NCBI GenBank assembly: GCA_949547975.1
Contig: CATITW010000066.1
Location: 1 to 12,175, forward strand
Reading direction: 5' to 3'
From: Cryomorphaceae bacterium
Lineage (GTDB): Bacteria; Bacteroidota; Bacteroidia; Flavobacteriales; Schleiferiaceae
DNA length: 12,175 nt
Part shown: positions 1 to 7,319 of the stretch, piece after piece
Position numbering within the stretch: position 1 is the first letter of the stretch
Layout of the letters: each line of letters opens with the position of its first letter
Position numbers and translations under genes: made by a program
Notes under the pieces: model-generated
The model's input: the letters and a program-made list of their open reading frames with translations, nothing else
The model's database searches: none
What the model was told of the DNA's origin: nothing

Positions 1-1063
1 CTGAGCGGCCTGCACGCTGCACAAAGCGACTCACTCCTTTCGGGGAGCCGATCTGTATCACGCAATCCACGGGCCTAAAATCCACGCCTAAATCTAGGGA
101 CGACGTACAGACCACTGCCTTCAGCTTCCCGTCGTACAACGCTTCTTCTACCCAAGCACGTACCTCTTTAGAAATCGCGCTATGGTGCATCGCGAGCACA
201 CCGGCAAGTGAGGGATCCACCTCGAGCAGTTTTTGAAACCAGATCTCCGCTTGTGCCCTGGTGTTGGTAAAGACCAGCGTGCTCTGGTTTTCATGAATCA
301 ATGGAACCACTTTATCTAAAAGCTTGATTCCAAGGTGACCTGCCCAAGGGAGTGTCTCTACCTCATCGGGCAAAACGGGCTCTATAATGATGTTTTTCTC
401 GATGTTTGCGCGGATAAAGGTCGGCGCTACCGGAGGCTGCGTACCCATCAGAATGTCCATGCTTTCCTCCATATTGCCGATGGTCGCAGAGATTCCCCAA
501 GTCCGCAACTCTGGCCTCAGCGCACGAAATTTCGTCAGAAACAGCTCGCACTGCACGGCGCGTTTACTGCCCATCAGCTCGTGCCATTCGTCGATAACAA
601 CCGCTTGCAGGTTGCGAAATAGCTTTTCATACCCCTTGTTCGAGAACATCACATGGATACTTTCCGGTGTGGTGATCAAGATCTGTGGCAATTTCGTTTT
701 CTGCGCCTGCTTGACCTTCTGCGTACTGTCTCCAGTGCGCGTGCCAACTTCCCAGTCCGAACCCAGCTCTGCTACCGCTCTTTTCGCACTTTGCTCGATC
801 TCTTTCGCTAAGGCCCGAATGGGCGTGATCCAGATCAGCTGAGCACCTGCCGTACTGCGCTTGTCGCTCTTCGCTCGTTCCAAGCCTTCGGTGATCGCCG
901 GTAACAACAAGCTGTAGGTCTTACCGCTTCCCGTAGGAGCGTTCACTAAACCGCAGCCGCCCTCTATGTAGGCACTCCACGCCTGCAACTGAAAAGGAAA
1001 AGGTGTCCAACCTTGGCCCTTAAACCACTGCCGACACCTTCCTATTGCTGCGCTAGAGTTCAT
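1..1063 (-). CDS. Lhr-type (ligase-associated) DEXH-box DNA helicase, 3' part cut off by window edge
   Basis: The first 354 codons of a superfamily 2 helicase are present; the rest lies beyond base 1. My translation of the minus strand shows, in order, a Q-motif-like TPFPFQLQAW (about residues 20-29), Walker A APTGSGKT (42-49), motif Ia TPIRALAKE (80-88), TTPES (131-135), the DEWH Walker B box (158-161), SAT (192-194), LVFTNTR (263-269), a motif V region TSSLDLGVDF (320-329) and motif VI QRAGR (349-353). This pattern matches the Lhr branch, which in many bacteria is encoded beside an ATP-dependent DNA ligase and a metallo-exonuclease and acts as an ATP-driven 3'-5' helicase in DNA repair. The ligase partner is not visible here and may lie to the left. 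The ATG is only 13 bases after the stop of the upstream FMN reductase gene, so the two are probably co-transcribed. The family call is strong; the ligase-associated subtype is inferred. Confidence 0.88.
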   Translation of the reverse strand, partial: MNSSAAIGRCRQWFKGQGWTPFPFQLQAWSAYIEGGCGLVNAPTGSGKTYSLLLPAITEGLERAKSDKRSTAGAQLIWITPIRALAKEIEQSAKRAVAELGSDWEVGTRTGDSTQKVKQAQKTKLPQILITTPESIHVMFSNKGYEKLFRNLQAVVIDEWHELMGSKRAVQCELFLTKFRALRPELRTWGISATIGNMEESMDILMGTQPPVAPTFIRANIEKNIIIEPVLPDEVETLPWAGHLGIKLLDKVVPLIHENQSTLVFTNTRAQAEIWFQKLLEVDPSLAGVLAMHHSAISKEVRAWVEEALYDGKLKAVVCTSSLDLGVDFRPVDCVIQIGSPKGVSRFVQRAGRS

Positions 1064-1076
1064 GTAAATATGCCCT

Positions 1077-1604
1077 CTAAGCGAGTTTGGAAGTCAACCA
1101 AATAAAGTCTTCTAGAAAGACTGGGGCGTTTTTGTTGAAGATCGGGTCTTGCGGTACGCCGTTCTCATCGAACAAGCTGCTCACATTGCTTACAAGCAAA
1201 CGCGTTGGGCTGATGATTGCTTCCACATAAGACATCCAGCTACGCATCGCATGCAACGCGTTCAAGCCACCGAAAGGACCGGCGCTTACCGTACAGGTAG
1301 CCATCGGTTTCTTTTGATATTGTGCACGGTAAAAGTCCAGCAAATTTTTCGTTGCGCCCGGCATTCCTCCGTTGTATTCCGGTGCCACTAGCAGTAATCC
1401 ATCTGCCTCTTGAAGGAGCTCCCCGAGGGCATCTTTCTGTGGAAAATCCACATCGATATCAAAGTTGGGGGCGTTGTATTCGCGGACGTCGATCACGTAG
1501 GCTTCTACGCCTTCTCGCTGGTTCAACTGTTCGCTTAAATAGTGTGCAACTAAGGCACTTTTGGCTCCCGTTCTAGGGCTGCCTTGAATGATTGCTATTT
1601 TCAT
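1077..1604 (-). CDS. NAD(P)H-dependent FMN reductase (flavodoxin-fold oxidoreductase)
   Basis: A 175-residue protein with a flavodoxin-like fold, of the NADPH-dependent FMN reductase / azoreductase / chromate reductase family. The N-terminal beta strand is followed by the phosphate-binding loop GSPRTGAKS (residues 8-16). The family signature APEYNGGMPGATKNLLDF (about 74-91) contacts the flavin ring, and SAGPFGG (107-113) is the third flavin-binding loop. Proteins of this kind are soluble FMN enzymes that reduce quinones, azo compounds or metal ions with NAD(P)H. The physiological substrate cannot be read from sequence. It begins at an ATG 52 bases after gatC and ends 13 bases before the helicase gene, so it is likely the third gene of a plsC-gatC-reductase-helicase run. 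The length is normal for the family. Confidence 0.86.
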   Translation of the reverse strand: MKIAIIQGSPRTGAKSALVAHYLSEQLNQREGVEAYVIDVREYNAPNFDIDVDFPQKDALGELLQEADGLLLVAPEYNGGMPGATKNLLDFYRAQYQKKPMATCTVSAGPFGGLNALHAMRSWMSYVEAIISPTRLLVSNVSSLFDENGVPQDPIFNKNAPVFLEDFIWLTSKLA

Positions 1605-1656
1605 AGTAGGGGTTGATAATACTTAAGAAACACCCCTGTTCAAAGAATGTTTCAGG

Positions 1657-1950
1657 TTAAACCTTCTTACCGAATTTTGGCACTCGGAAGTAGTCAGAAT
1701 TAGCATCTGGCGCATTTTTTAACGCCTGCTCCTTGGTCAGCATATCGCGAACCTCATCCTCACGCATCACGTCTACGCTGTCGCTCATCTGGGTAAGTGG
1801 CTCAACACCAGAGAGATCCAATTCGTCGATCTGTGCTACAAACTTCAAGATGTTTTCCATATCGCCCTGCATTGCATCCACCTCTTTATCAGAAAGTTGC
1901 AGTCTACTCAAATGGGCCAAATGTTTGATCTGTTCTTTGCTAATGCTCAT
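1657..1950 (-). CDS. gatC: Asp-tRNA(Asn)/Glu-tRNA(Gln) amidotransferase subunit C
   Basis: A 97-residue protein that matches GatC along its whole length. It starts with a helix carrying HLAHLSRLQLSDKE (residues 10-23), continues through ILKFVAQIDELDLSGVEPL (34-52), and ends with the linker and tail that read MREDEV and APDANSDYFRVPKF. GatC is the small wrapping subunit that holds GatA (amidase) and GatB (kinase and tRNA-binding subunit) together. The complex converts Glu-tRNA(Gln) or Asp-tRNA(Asn) to the amidated form. GatA and GatB are not in this window, so the subunits are dispersed in this genome. Its ATG lies 10 bases after the plsC stop codon, which suggests co-transcription with plsC. 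Confidence 0.95.
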   Translation of the reverse strand: MSISKEQIKHLAHLSRLQLSDKEVDAMQGDMENILKFVAQIDELDLSGVEPLTQMSDSVDVMREDEVRDMLTKEQALKNAPDANSDYFRVPKFGKKV

Positions 1951-1960
1951 GTCCGCGTGA

Positions 1961-2716
1961 TTAAGAGTTCAAAGGTAAAACAACTTTACCGGTGTGCCCC
2001 CACTTTTTTAAATCCTCCGCAAGGGCCACATAACAACGGTTCGAAAGCTCTTCCAGCGGGTTTTTCTCGTCCAATTTCGGCCAGTACTCACCCAACACCT
2101 TTGTGTCCACGGGCCCTATCGAAGACGGCTCTCCCCAGTCTCCCAAACGGAACTTGTTTTGGTAAATGCTCATCAGCACCACCGGGACATTGTTATCTAC
2201 GGCAAGTTTAAACGCTCCGGCCTTAAAACCGCGCAGCAGATATTCCTGGGGCGGAATGCCTCCTTCCGGGTAAATGCAAACGCTGTATCCGTCCTTGATG
2301 CGCTGATCCGCGTCGATCATAGCCTGCTTTCTTCCGCTAAAACTGCTGCGGTCCACAGCAATGGAGGTCTGCTTAAAGAAATACCCGAACAACGGCAATT
2401 TCAGCAGCTCGGCCTTGCCCATAAAGACCACCGGGCGCGGGCTGGCTAAAAACGTCAATGGAATATCTAAATCTGAACCGTGATTTGCAGCAAGCACCAT
2501 GGGACCCTCGTGCGCTAATCGGTAGCGCTTCGGCCGAGGCCAAACGCCCATGCCTAACAAATAGATCCAGGCCCAAACTTTACCCACGGCGAAAAAATGC
2601 TTGTATTTCCCTCCTGGACGCGCTGTCCAAAGGAGCGCAGGCAACATCACTACGATCGAAACAAAAGCGATCAAATAGTACCAAGTGTGGTGAAAATAAC
2701 TCAGCCCTTTTTTCAT
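1961..2716 (-). CDS. plsC: 1-acyl-sn-glycerol-3-phosphate acyltransferase (PlsC family)
   Basis: A 251-residue membrane-associated acyltransferase that makes phosphatidic acid by acylating lysophosphatidic acid. A hydrophobic segment at about residues 13-31 is followed by a second weak one at about 48-58. The catalytic block I is NHGSDLD (H79 and D84 of the HX4D motif). Block II is the GKAELLKLPLFGYFFK region ending in VDRSS (121-125). Block III is YPEGG (149-153) and block IV is VPVV (177-180). YPEGG instead of the textbook FPEGTR is common in Bacteroidota homologues (recalled family knowledge). It is the first gene of the leftward run; gatC starts 10 bases after its stop. The 81-base gap upstream holds a weak -7-like TATATTTA on the minus strand at 2722-2729, next to the start codon. 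The exact acyl acceptor is assumed from the family. Confidence 0.9.
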   Translation of the reverse strand: MKKGLSYFHHTWYYLIAFVSIVVMLPALLWTARPGGKYKHFFAVGKVWAWIYLLGMGVWPRPKRYRLAHEGPMVLAANHGSDLDIPLTFLASPRPVVFMGKAELLKLPLFGYFFKQTSIAVDRSSFSGRKQAMIDADQRIKDGYSVCIYPEGGIPPQEYLLRGFKAGAFKLAVDNNVPVVLMSIYQNKFRLGDWGEPSSIGPVDTKVLGEYWPKLDEKNPLEELSNRCYVALAEDLKKWGHTGKVVLPLNS

Positions 2717-2747
2717 GGCGCTAAATATAGCATTTCCTCTCGAAGGG

Positions 2748-2761
2748 GTGACTTATGTCAC
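2748..2761. promoter_or_regulatory. Candidate Crp/Fnr-family operator (GTGAC-TTAT-GTCAC)
   Basis: A perfect inverted repeat of 5-base arms fits the Crp/Fnr core GTGA-N6-TCAC, with the outer A also matching on the right side and a G in place of T on the left. Its centre is about 42-43 bases before the likely transcription start of the gene at 2798, close to the classical class II activator position. It also lies in the divergent gap upstream of plsC. This is sequence matching plus inference; the regulator is unknown. Confidence 0.4.
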
Positions 2762-2783
2762 ATTTAGGATTTCGCAAAAACCC

Positions 2784-2791
2784 TACCTTCG
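2784..2791 (+). promoter_or_regulatory. Possible -7 promoter element TACCTTCG for the T9SS protein gene
   Basis: Seven of eight positions, counting the two free ones, fit the Bacteroidota -7 consensus TAnnTTTG. It is only 6 bases before the ATG at 2798, so the transcript would be nearly leaderless. No clear -33 TTG was found at the expected distance, where the Crp-like palindrome sits instead. Confidence 0.33.
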
Positions 2792-2797
2792 AAATCT

Positions 2798-4387
2798 ATG
2801 AAAACACTTTTTACCGCTTTTTTCGCCTTTTCAAGCCTGTTGTCGTTCGCTCAAACTACCGCACCCTTTGACGTTGTCCTGGAGCCAATTACCATAACTG
2901 GTCTCCCCGGAATTCAATCCTACACTGCCGCTGAATACGATGGCAAGTGGCTGATCATCGGCGGGCGGCTCGACGGTCTACACCAGCGTCAACCCTGGCA
3001 AAGTTTCGACGATGCGGGGCACAACCGCGACGTCTACGTCATCGACCCCGTGAATGCCACCTACCACCATGCCCCACTAAGCGGCCTCTCGAACGACACC
3101 CTCGAAGCCCAGCTATCTGCTACGAACGCTAACTTTATTATGCGCGACTCCATACTGCTCGTGGTTGGCGGATATGGTCTTTCGGCGGAATCGGTTCACA
3201 TTACTCACCCGATGCTCACCGCGATTAACGTGCCTGCCATGATGCACCAGATCATCCAGCAAGGCCAGATCACCGCTGCTACCACACAAACCATAACGGA
3301 CTCCAACTTTGCCGTTACAGGAGGAAAGCTCCTTCAGCTCGACACGACCTTTATGCTCGTCGGTGGTCAACGCTTTGACGGGCAATACAACCCTATGGGC
3401 CACAACACTTATGTACAGGCATATACAAATGCCATTCGCCGTTTTGGGGTGTCAGGCACCTTCCCTAACCTCAGCATTCAGCACTACACGGCTATTGTCG
3501 ATACTGCTGAACTGCACCGCCGTGATTACAACGTCACCTACATGACCGACGGTACTACCCTAAATCTAAACGCTTGGTCTGGCGTCTTTCAATACGGCGC
3601 TGATCTGCCTTTTTTACACCCGGTAGAAATTTCAACAAGCACTGCCAGCCCGGTGTCCAACTTCTCGCAATACCTCAACCACTACCACTGTCCTACGTTG
3701 AGTCTTTGGGAGGATTCGGCAGCGGCAATGCATACGGTGTTTTTTGGAGGGATTGCAGAATACTACTACGACGCGAATGGAACATTAGTGCACGATAACG
3801 ACGTGCCTTTTGTAAGCACGATCGCAGCAGTCACCAAGCAGAATGGAACGTACACGGAGCGACTTTTAAACGAATCGATGCCCAACTACCTCGGTGCAGG
3901 TGCGGAGTTTTTTGTTCGGGAGGACCTCGAGTTTGAATCGGCCAATATCTTAAAGATGGATGCGCTCACAGGCGATACCACACACCTCGGGTATATCTAC
4001 GGTGGGATCAACTCTCCCGGTCGCAATGTTTTCTTTGGCGGCATGACCAACAGCTCTACGGCAAGCGCCACCATCTACAAAGTGCTTCTATACAGAAATA
4101 CCACTGTGGGACTGGAGGAACAGCACCCCGCTAACAAAACCGATCTAGGCGCACAAATCATCCCTAATTCGCGCTCGTCGAGCTTAGAAATCCGTTTGAG
4201 CAACCCACAAGATCAAGCCACTCAGGTGAGCGTCTACACCATCGATGGAAAGCTGTTGCTTGAACATGAGCTCAAGGCCGGTGCCCAGCGCATGTTCACC
4301 ACAGGAATTACAGCTCCAATTGGCACGTATTTGCTGCAATTAAAAAGTGGTGAGAAACAGTCTGAAATGAAGTTTATCTGGCATTAA
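2798..4387 (+). CDS. Secreted kelch-like beta-propeller protein with T9SS C-terminal sorting domain
   Basis: A 529-residue protein with no known function. It has a Sec signal peptide (Lys at position 2, hydrophobic core, likely cleavage after SFA at residue 18). The middle contains recurrent strand-then-Gly-Gly units of the kelch type: WLIIGG (51-56), LLVVGG (120-125), FMLVGG (185-190), TVFFGG (313-318) and YIYGG (399-403), with a further VFFGG at 411-415. These suggest a five- or six-bladed propeller. The last 75 or so residues (from about IIPNS at 454) look like a type A Por-secretion sorting domain: a beta-rich segment, VYTIDGKLL (479-487) and GTYLLQL (509-515), then a short basic tail. 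Such proteins are exported by the type IX system and attached to the surface or released. It is transcribed alone and its stop codon overlaps that of the convergent trpS. Propeller function could be adhesion or binding; I cannot say which. Confidence 0.85.
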   Translation: MKTLFTAFFAFSSLLSFAQTTAPFDVVLEPITITGLPGIQSYTAAEYDGKWLIIGGRLDGLHQRQPWQSFDDAGHNRDVYVIDPVNATYHHAPLSGLSNDTLEAQLSATNANFIMRDSILLVVGGYGLSAESVHITHPMLTAINVPAMMHQIIQQGQITAATTQTITDSNFAVTGGKLLQLDTTFMLVGGQRFDGQYNPMGHNTYVQAYTNAIRRFGVSGTFPNLSIQHYTAIVDTAELHRRDYNVTYMTDGTTLNLNAWSGVFQYGADLPFLHPVEISTSTASPVSNFSQYLNHYHCPTLSLWEDSAAAMHTVFFGGIAEYYYDANGTLVHDNDVPFVSTIAAVTKQNGTYTERLLNESMPNYLGAGAEFFVREDLEFESANILKMDALTGDTTHLGYIYGGINSPGRNVFFGGMTNSSTASATIYKVLLYRNTTVGLEEQHPANKTDLGAQIIPNSRSSSLEIRLSNPQDQATQVSVYTIDGKLLLEHELKAGAQRMFTTGITAPIGTYLLQLKSGEKQSEMKFIWH

Positions 4388-5352
4388 AACCCAAGCTTCT
4401 CCCGTACGCGCGAAAGCGTGTCTTGTGCGATAGGACGCGCCTTATCAGCGCCCACCTTGAGTGCCGCGAATACCTCGTCTGGGTGCTCCATGTAGTGATC
4501 AAAACGCTCGCGTGCCGCGCCAAACTGCTCTAAAATCAAATCCAAGAGCGCCGTTTTTGCATGTCCGTATCCGAAGTTTCCTCCGCGGTATTTCGCCGCC
4601 AATTCTGCCGTCTGTTCCGGCGTTGCTAAAAGCTTGTACAGCGCATAGACATTACACGTTTCAGGATCTTTCGGGTCCTCTAACGGCGTAGAATCCGTTT
4701 GAATACCCATGATCTGCTTTTTCAGCTGTTTTTTCGGCAGAAAGACATCGATCACGTTGCCGTAGCTCTTGCTCATCTTACGTCCATCCGTTCCGGGAAT
4801 CGTCATTACTTCTTCGGAGATGCTTGCTTCAGGGGCCACGAAAGTATCTCCGTAGCGGTGGTTAAAACTACTCGCTAAATCGCGCGTAATCTCTAAGTGC
4901 TGCTTCTGGTCTTTTCCCACCGGGACGATCTCGGCGTCGTAGAGCAAGATGTCTGAGGCCATGAGCACTGGGTAGTCAAAAAGACCGGCATTCACATCAC
5001 TAAGGTTGTCGCTCTTGTCCTTAAAGCTGTGCGCATTTGCCAGCATCGGGTAGGGCGTAAAACAGTTCAAATACCACGTGAGCTCCGTACATTCTGGCAA
5101 ATCACTTTGCACATAGAACACCACTTTCTCTGGGTCTAAACCGCAAGCAAGCCATGCAGCCGCAGTAGCCAAAAGGTTGCTTTTACGCAATTCTGCATCT
5201 TTCACCGTCGTCAAACTGTGCAAGTCTGCAATGAACAAGAACGCCTCGTTTTTCGGGTCGTTGCTCATCTGAATCGCTGGGCGGATGGCCCCTAAAATGT
5301 TTCCTAAATGCTGTCTACCGGAACTTTGAATTCCCGTTAATACTCTTGCCAT
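4384..5352 (-). CDS. trpS: Tryptophan--tRNA ligase
   Basis: A 322-residue class Ic aminoacyl-tRNA synthetase of normal length, which charges tRNA(Trp) with tryptophan using ATP. The HIGH-equivalent motif is HLGN (residues 15-18) inside TGIQSSGRQHLGN. The tryptophan pocket region SDLPECTELTWYLNC (83-97) and PVGKDQKQHLE (144-154) are typical of TrpRS. The second ATP motif is a perfect KMSKS (192-196), followed by YGN. The C-terminal helical anticodon-binding part is complete. It is the last gene of the leftward cluster, 23 bases after the lipoprotein gene, and has no visible terminator. Its TAA stop and that of the convergent gene share the four bases TTAA. No leader peptide or T-box-like element is visible upstream. 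Confidence 0.96.
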   Translation of the reverse strand: MARVLTGIQSSGRQHLGNILGAIRPAIQMSNDPKNEAFLFIADLHSLTTVKDAELRKSNLLATAAAWLACGLDPEKVVFYVQSDLPECTELTWYLNCFTPYPMLANAHSFKDKSDNLSDVNAGLFDYPVLMASDILLYDAEIVPVGKDQKQHLEITRDLASSFNHRYGDTFVAPEASISEEVMTIPGTDGRKMSKSYGNVIDVFLPKKQLKKQIMGIQTDSTPLEDPKDPETCNVYALYKLLATPEQTAELAAKYRGGNFGYGHAKTALLDLILEQFGAARERFDHYMEHPDEVFAALKVGADKARPIAQDTLSRVREKLGF

Positions 5353-5375
5353 CTTTTAAAGCTCTATGCTCGTGA

Positions 5376-5867
5376 TTATTTGATCAATGTAAGTTCCATG
5401 TCGATGTCCGCCCAATAGCTGCTGTCTTCAGGGATCTGCATGAAAGAGGTGCCCCAGATTTGCTCGGTCGGTAAACCAGAAATCATGGTGAAGGTATAGC
5501 TGACACTGTCGTTATCTAAAACGAGCGTACTGTCGCTGTTTGTGAGGGTCCACACGCCACCACTGACGAGGGAAACGGGCACTTGAATGGAGTTGAGGTT
5601 GGCGACAAATTCCAAATCTAAATTTCCCGTGTCGGGCATTTCGTAGAGGTTCACTTCTCCGTTGAGCTGCGTTCCCAAACCGCTGAACTGCATCAAGGTA
5701 GAAGGGCTGAACGGGTTCGGCATTTCGCCACTATAGGCCACTTCCGTTATGGTCCATTCACCCACTAAATCTTCGCGTACGAATACTTCGGTAGCTACGG
5801 GTTCTGAAGTACATGCGGCTAGAAATAGGCCAGCGGCAACGGCAAAAATTGGTTTTAGATTCCTCAT
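5376..5867 (-). CDS. Lipocalin-like lipoprotein of unknown function
   Basis: A 163-residue predicted lipoprotein. The signal peptide has a basic start (R2, K5), a hydrophobic core and the lipobox LAAC with the acylated cysteine at residue 19. The mature part opens with EDLVGEWTITEV (33-44), a pattern seen at the start of lipocalin-like beta-barrel domains of Bacteroidota, and continues as alternating strands to residue 163. It would be anchored to a membrane facing the periplasm or outside. Nothing catalytic is visible and I do not recognise a specific family. Its ATG overlaps the stop of the upstream dehydrogenase gene (ATGA), so translation is probably coupled; trpS follows after 23 bases. 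The lipoprotein call is firm; the lipocalin call is moderate. Confidence 0.75.
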   Translation of the reverse strand: MRNLKPIFAVAAGLFLAACTSEPVATEVFVREDLVGEWTITEVAYSGEMPNPFSPSTLMQFSGLGTQLNGEVNLYEMPDTGNLDLEFVANLNSIQVPVSLVSGGVWTLTNSDSTLVLDNDSVSYTFTMISGLPTEQIWGTSFMQIPEDSSYWADIDMELTLIK

Positions 5868-6574
5868 AATGTGATTTGTGAAAGTGCAAAAACTACGGGT
5901 TGTTCGGCGGGGCCTTCGATCACCTTTAACAGCTTGGCTGCCACGGTTTCAGGCGCCACAAGTTTGCCCTGTTCGTATTCTTCTTTAAAGGCGTCCACTG
6001 CCGGGAAATCTTGCTGGTGTGTTGCACGAATCTCCGCTTGCATTGGGGTATCTACTTTTCCGGGTTTGAACGCGTGGATGCGCACGTCCGGGTACTCTTG
6101 TTGCAGCACTTCTGCGTACATATGAATGGCCGATTTCGACGCGCAATACGCACTCCAGCCTGGAATAGCGAACTGTGCCGCGCCAGAGCCGGTGAAAATT
6201 ACCTGGCGCTCCCCGCTTACTTCCGCTAAAAAGCGCGCAGTCATTCGCATGGGTGCCACCACGTTCAGTGCCATGGCGTGGTTGATTCCGTTCCAATCCG
6301 CTTTGCCCGCAGGCATCACCGGACCCAATGTTCCAGCGTTGTTGATCAGAACTGTCGGACCGCCAGACTGGTTGGCCAAAAATGGTACGGACTCTAGTTC
6401 GTTTTCTTGCGTAAGATCCGCTTGGACAAACGACCATCCCGAAGACCCGTTTAGGTCAGCAGGCGCTCTTCTACCGATGCCTTGCACCTGAAAACCGGAC
6501 GCAAGCGCTGCCTTTGCGATCGCGTAGCCGATGCCTGTACTTACGCCTGTAATAATGATTTGTCCTTTCCCCAT
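5864..6574 (-). CDS. Short-chain dehydrogenase/reductase (YueD / sepiapterin reductase-like)
   Basis: A classical SDR, 236 residues from the ATG at 6574. A TTG three bases earlier is also possible, but ATG is preferred because TGATG overlaps the upstream stop. The NADP-binding TGVSTGIG (9-16), IGRR (33-36, suggestive of NADPH over NADH), NNAG (78-81), N104, S130 and the YCASK active site (Y143, K147) are all present, so it should be active. The C-terminal stretch with KPGKVDTPMQ and an acidic DFPAVDAF resembles YueD-type benzil reductases and sepiapterin-reductase-like enzymes, which act on dicarbonyls or pterins. The true substrate is unknown. It sits between a potassium regulator and a lipoprotein gene, overlapping both, so it is probably expressed as part of one message. 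Confidence 0.88.
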   Translation of the reverse strand: MGKGQIIITGVSTGIGYAIAKAALASGFQVQGIGRRAPADLNGSSGWSFVQADLTQENELESVPFLANQSGGPTVLINNAGTLGPVMPAGKADWNGINHAMALNVVAPMRMTARFLAEVSGERQVIFTGSGAAQFAIPGWSAYCASKSAIHMYAEVLQQEYPDVRIHAFKPGKVDTPMQAEIRATHQQDFPAVDAFKEEYEQGKLVAPETVAAKLLKVIEGPAEQPVVFALSQITL

Positions 6575-7248
6575 CAAGCGTTGATTTCTATAAATCTATT
6601 GATGTCTTTGACCTGCCCGAACACGAGAATTCTATCGTCCTGATCGACCAAGGTCTCCGGCGAAGGAACACCATAGATGTGGTGCTGGTTATCGCCTTCC
6701 TTACGAATCAGCGTCACAAGATTGATGTTATACTTCTTGCGCAAGCCGATGTCTTCAAGCGTTCTGCCGATGATTTTTGCAGGTGCTTGCACCTCGATGA
6801 TTTCATACTCATCCGGCAGCTGCACACACATCAAAACGCCTGGGTTAGTGAGCTGTTCTACAACATTGTTTGCCACCTCGAGCTCTGGGCTCAACACGTG
6901 GTCTACGCCCATCTTTTCTAGAATCTTTCGCTGAACGGGACCTTGGGCACGTGCGATGATGCGCTTGACCTGGAGTTCCTGCAACTGGAATACGCACAGC
7001 AGCATTTCTTGGAAGCTGGAGCCGATACTTACAACGACCGCGTCTACCTCGGTCAAGTTTTGCGCCTCAAGCGCTTGGGTGTTCGTCGCGTCTAGAGCTA
7101 CCGCGTAGGCAACGTCTGGAGCTATCTGCTGCACCTTTTCCTCGTTCTCGTCGATGGCCATCACGTCGGCACCACGCTCTGCGAGCTTACGGGCAATGGC
7201 AGAACCAAAAACACCGAGGCCGATGACGGCAAACTTGTTGTTTTTCAT
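6574..7248 (-). CDS. TrkA/KtrA-type potassium uptake regulator (RCK domain protein)
   Basis: A 224-residue cytosolic regulatory subunit of a Trk/Ktr potassium transporter. The N-terminal RCK_N Rossmann domain has the nucleotide loop GLGVFG (10-15), with the acidic residue D33 after the second strand (AIDENEEK), suited to binding the ribose of NAD or ATP. Two further landmarks of the domain are VVSIGSSFQEM (93-103) and the LSPE segment (about 138-141). The C-terminal RCK_C (TrkA_C) domain runs from about 148 to the end and includes IIGRTLEDIGLRKKYN (159-174). This single-RCK size matches KtrA rather than the double-domain TrkA of E. coli. The membrane partner (KtrB/TrkH) is not in the window. 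The gene starts 71 bases after the bacilliredoxin stop, and its TGA overlaps the next start (TGATG). Confidence 0.9.
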   Translation of the reverse strand: MKNNKFAVIGLGVFGSAIARKLAERGADVMAIDENEEKVQQIAPDVAYAVALDATNTQALEAQNLTEVDAVVVSIGSSFQEMLLCVFQLQELQVKRIIARAQGPVQRKILEKMGVDHVLSPELEVANNVVEQLTNPGVLMCVQLPDEYEIIEVQAPAKIIGRTLEDIGLRKKYNINLVTLIRKEGDNQHHIYGVPSPETLVDQDDRILVFGQVKDINRFIEINA

Positions 7249-7319
7249 ACTATTCGTTTCTAGCGCTTCACGGTTCGTGTTTTAGAGCACGCGTAGCACG
7301 GACCCTAAGACCTGAAGGC

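Noticed and set aside
387..842. A 151-codon plus-strand frame
   Set aside because: It is antisense to the Lhr-type helicase, whose full set of helicase motifs lies on the other strand.
1605..1656. Small inverted repeats (AGGGGT/ACCCCT and GAAACA/TGTTTC) between gatC and the FMN reductase gene
   Set aside because: The arms are only 6 bases with long loops, mutually overlapping and without a T-tract; they are within chance expectation.
5985..6437. A 150-codon minus-strand frame inside the short-chain dehydrogenase
   Set aside because: It is a different frame of the same strand within a gene that has all SDR motifs; its protein is Arg/Ser-rich and unlike any family.
7249..7319. Possible regulatory RNA in the 71-base gap between the bacilliredoxin and potassium regulator genes
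   Set aside because: Only a 4-base hairpin (CACG/CGTG) is visible, with no T-tract and no promoter match.
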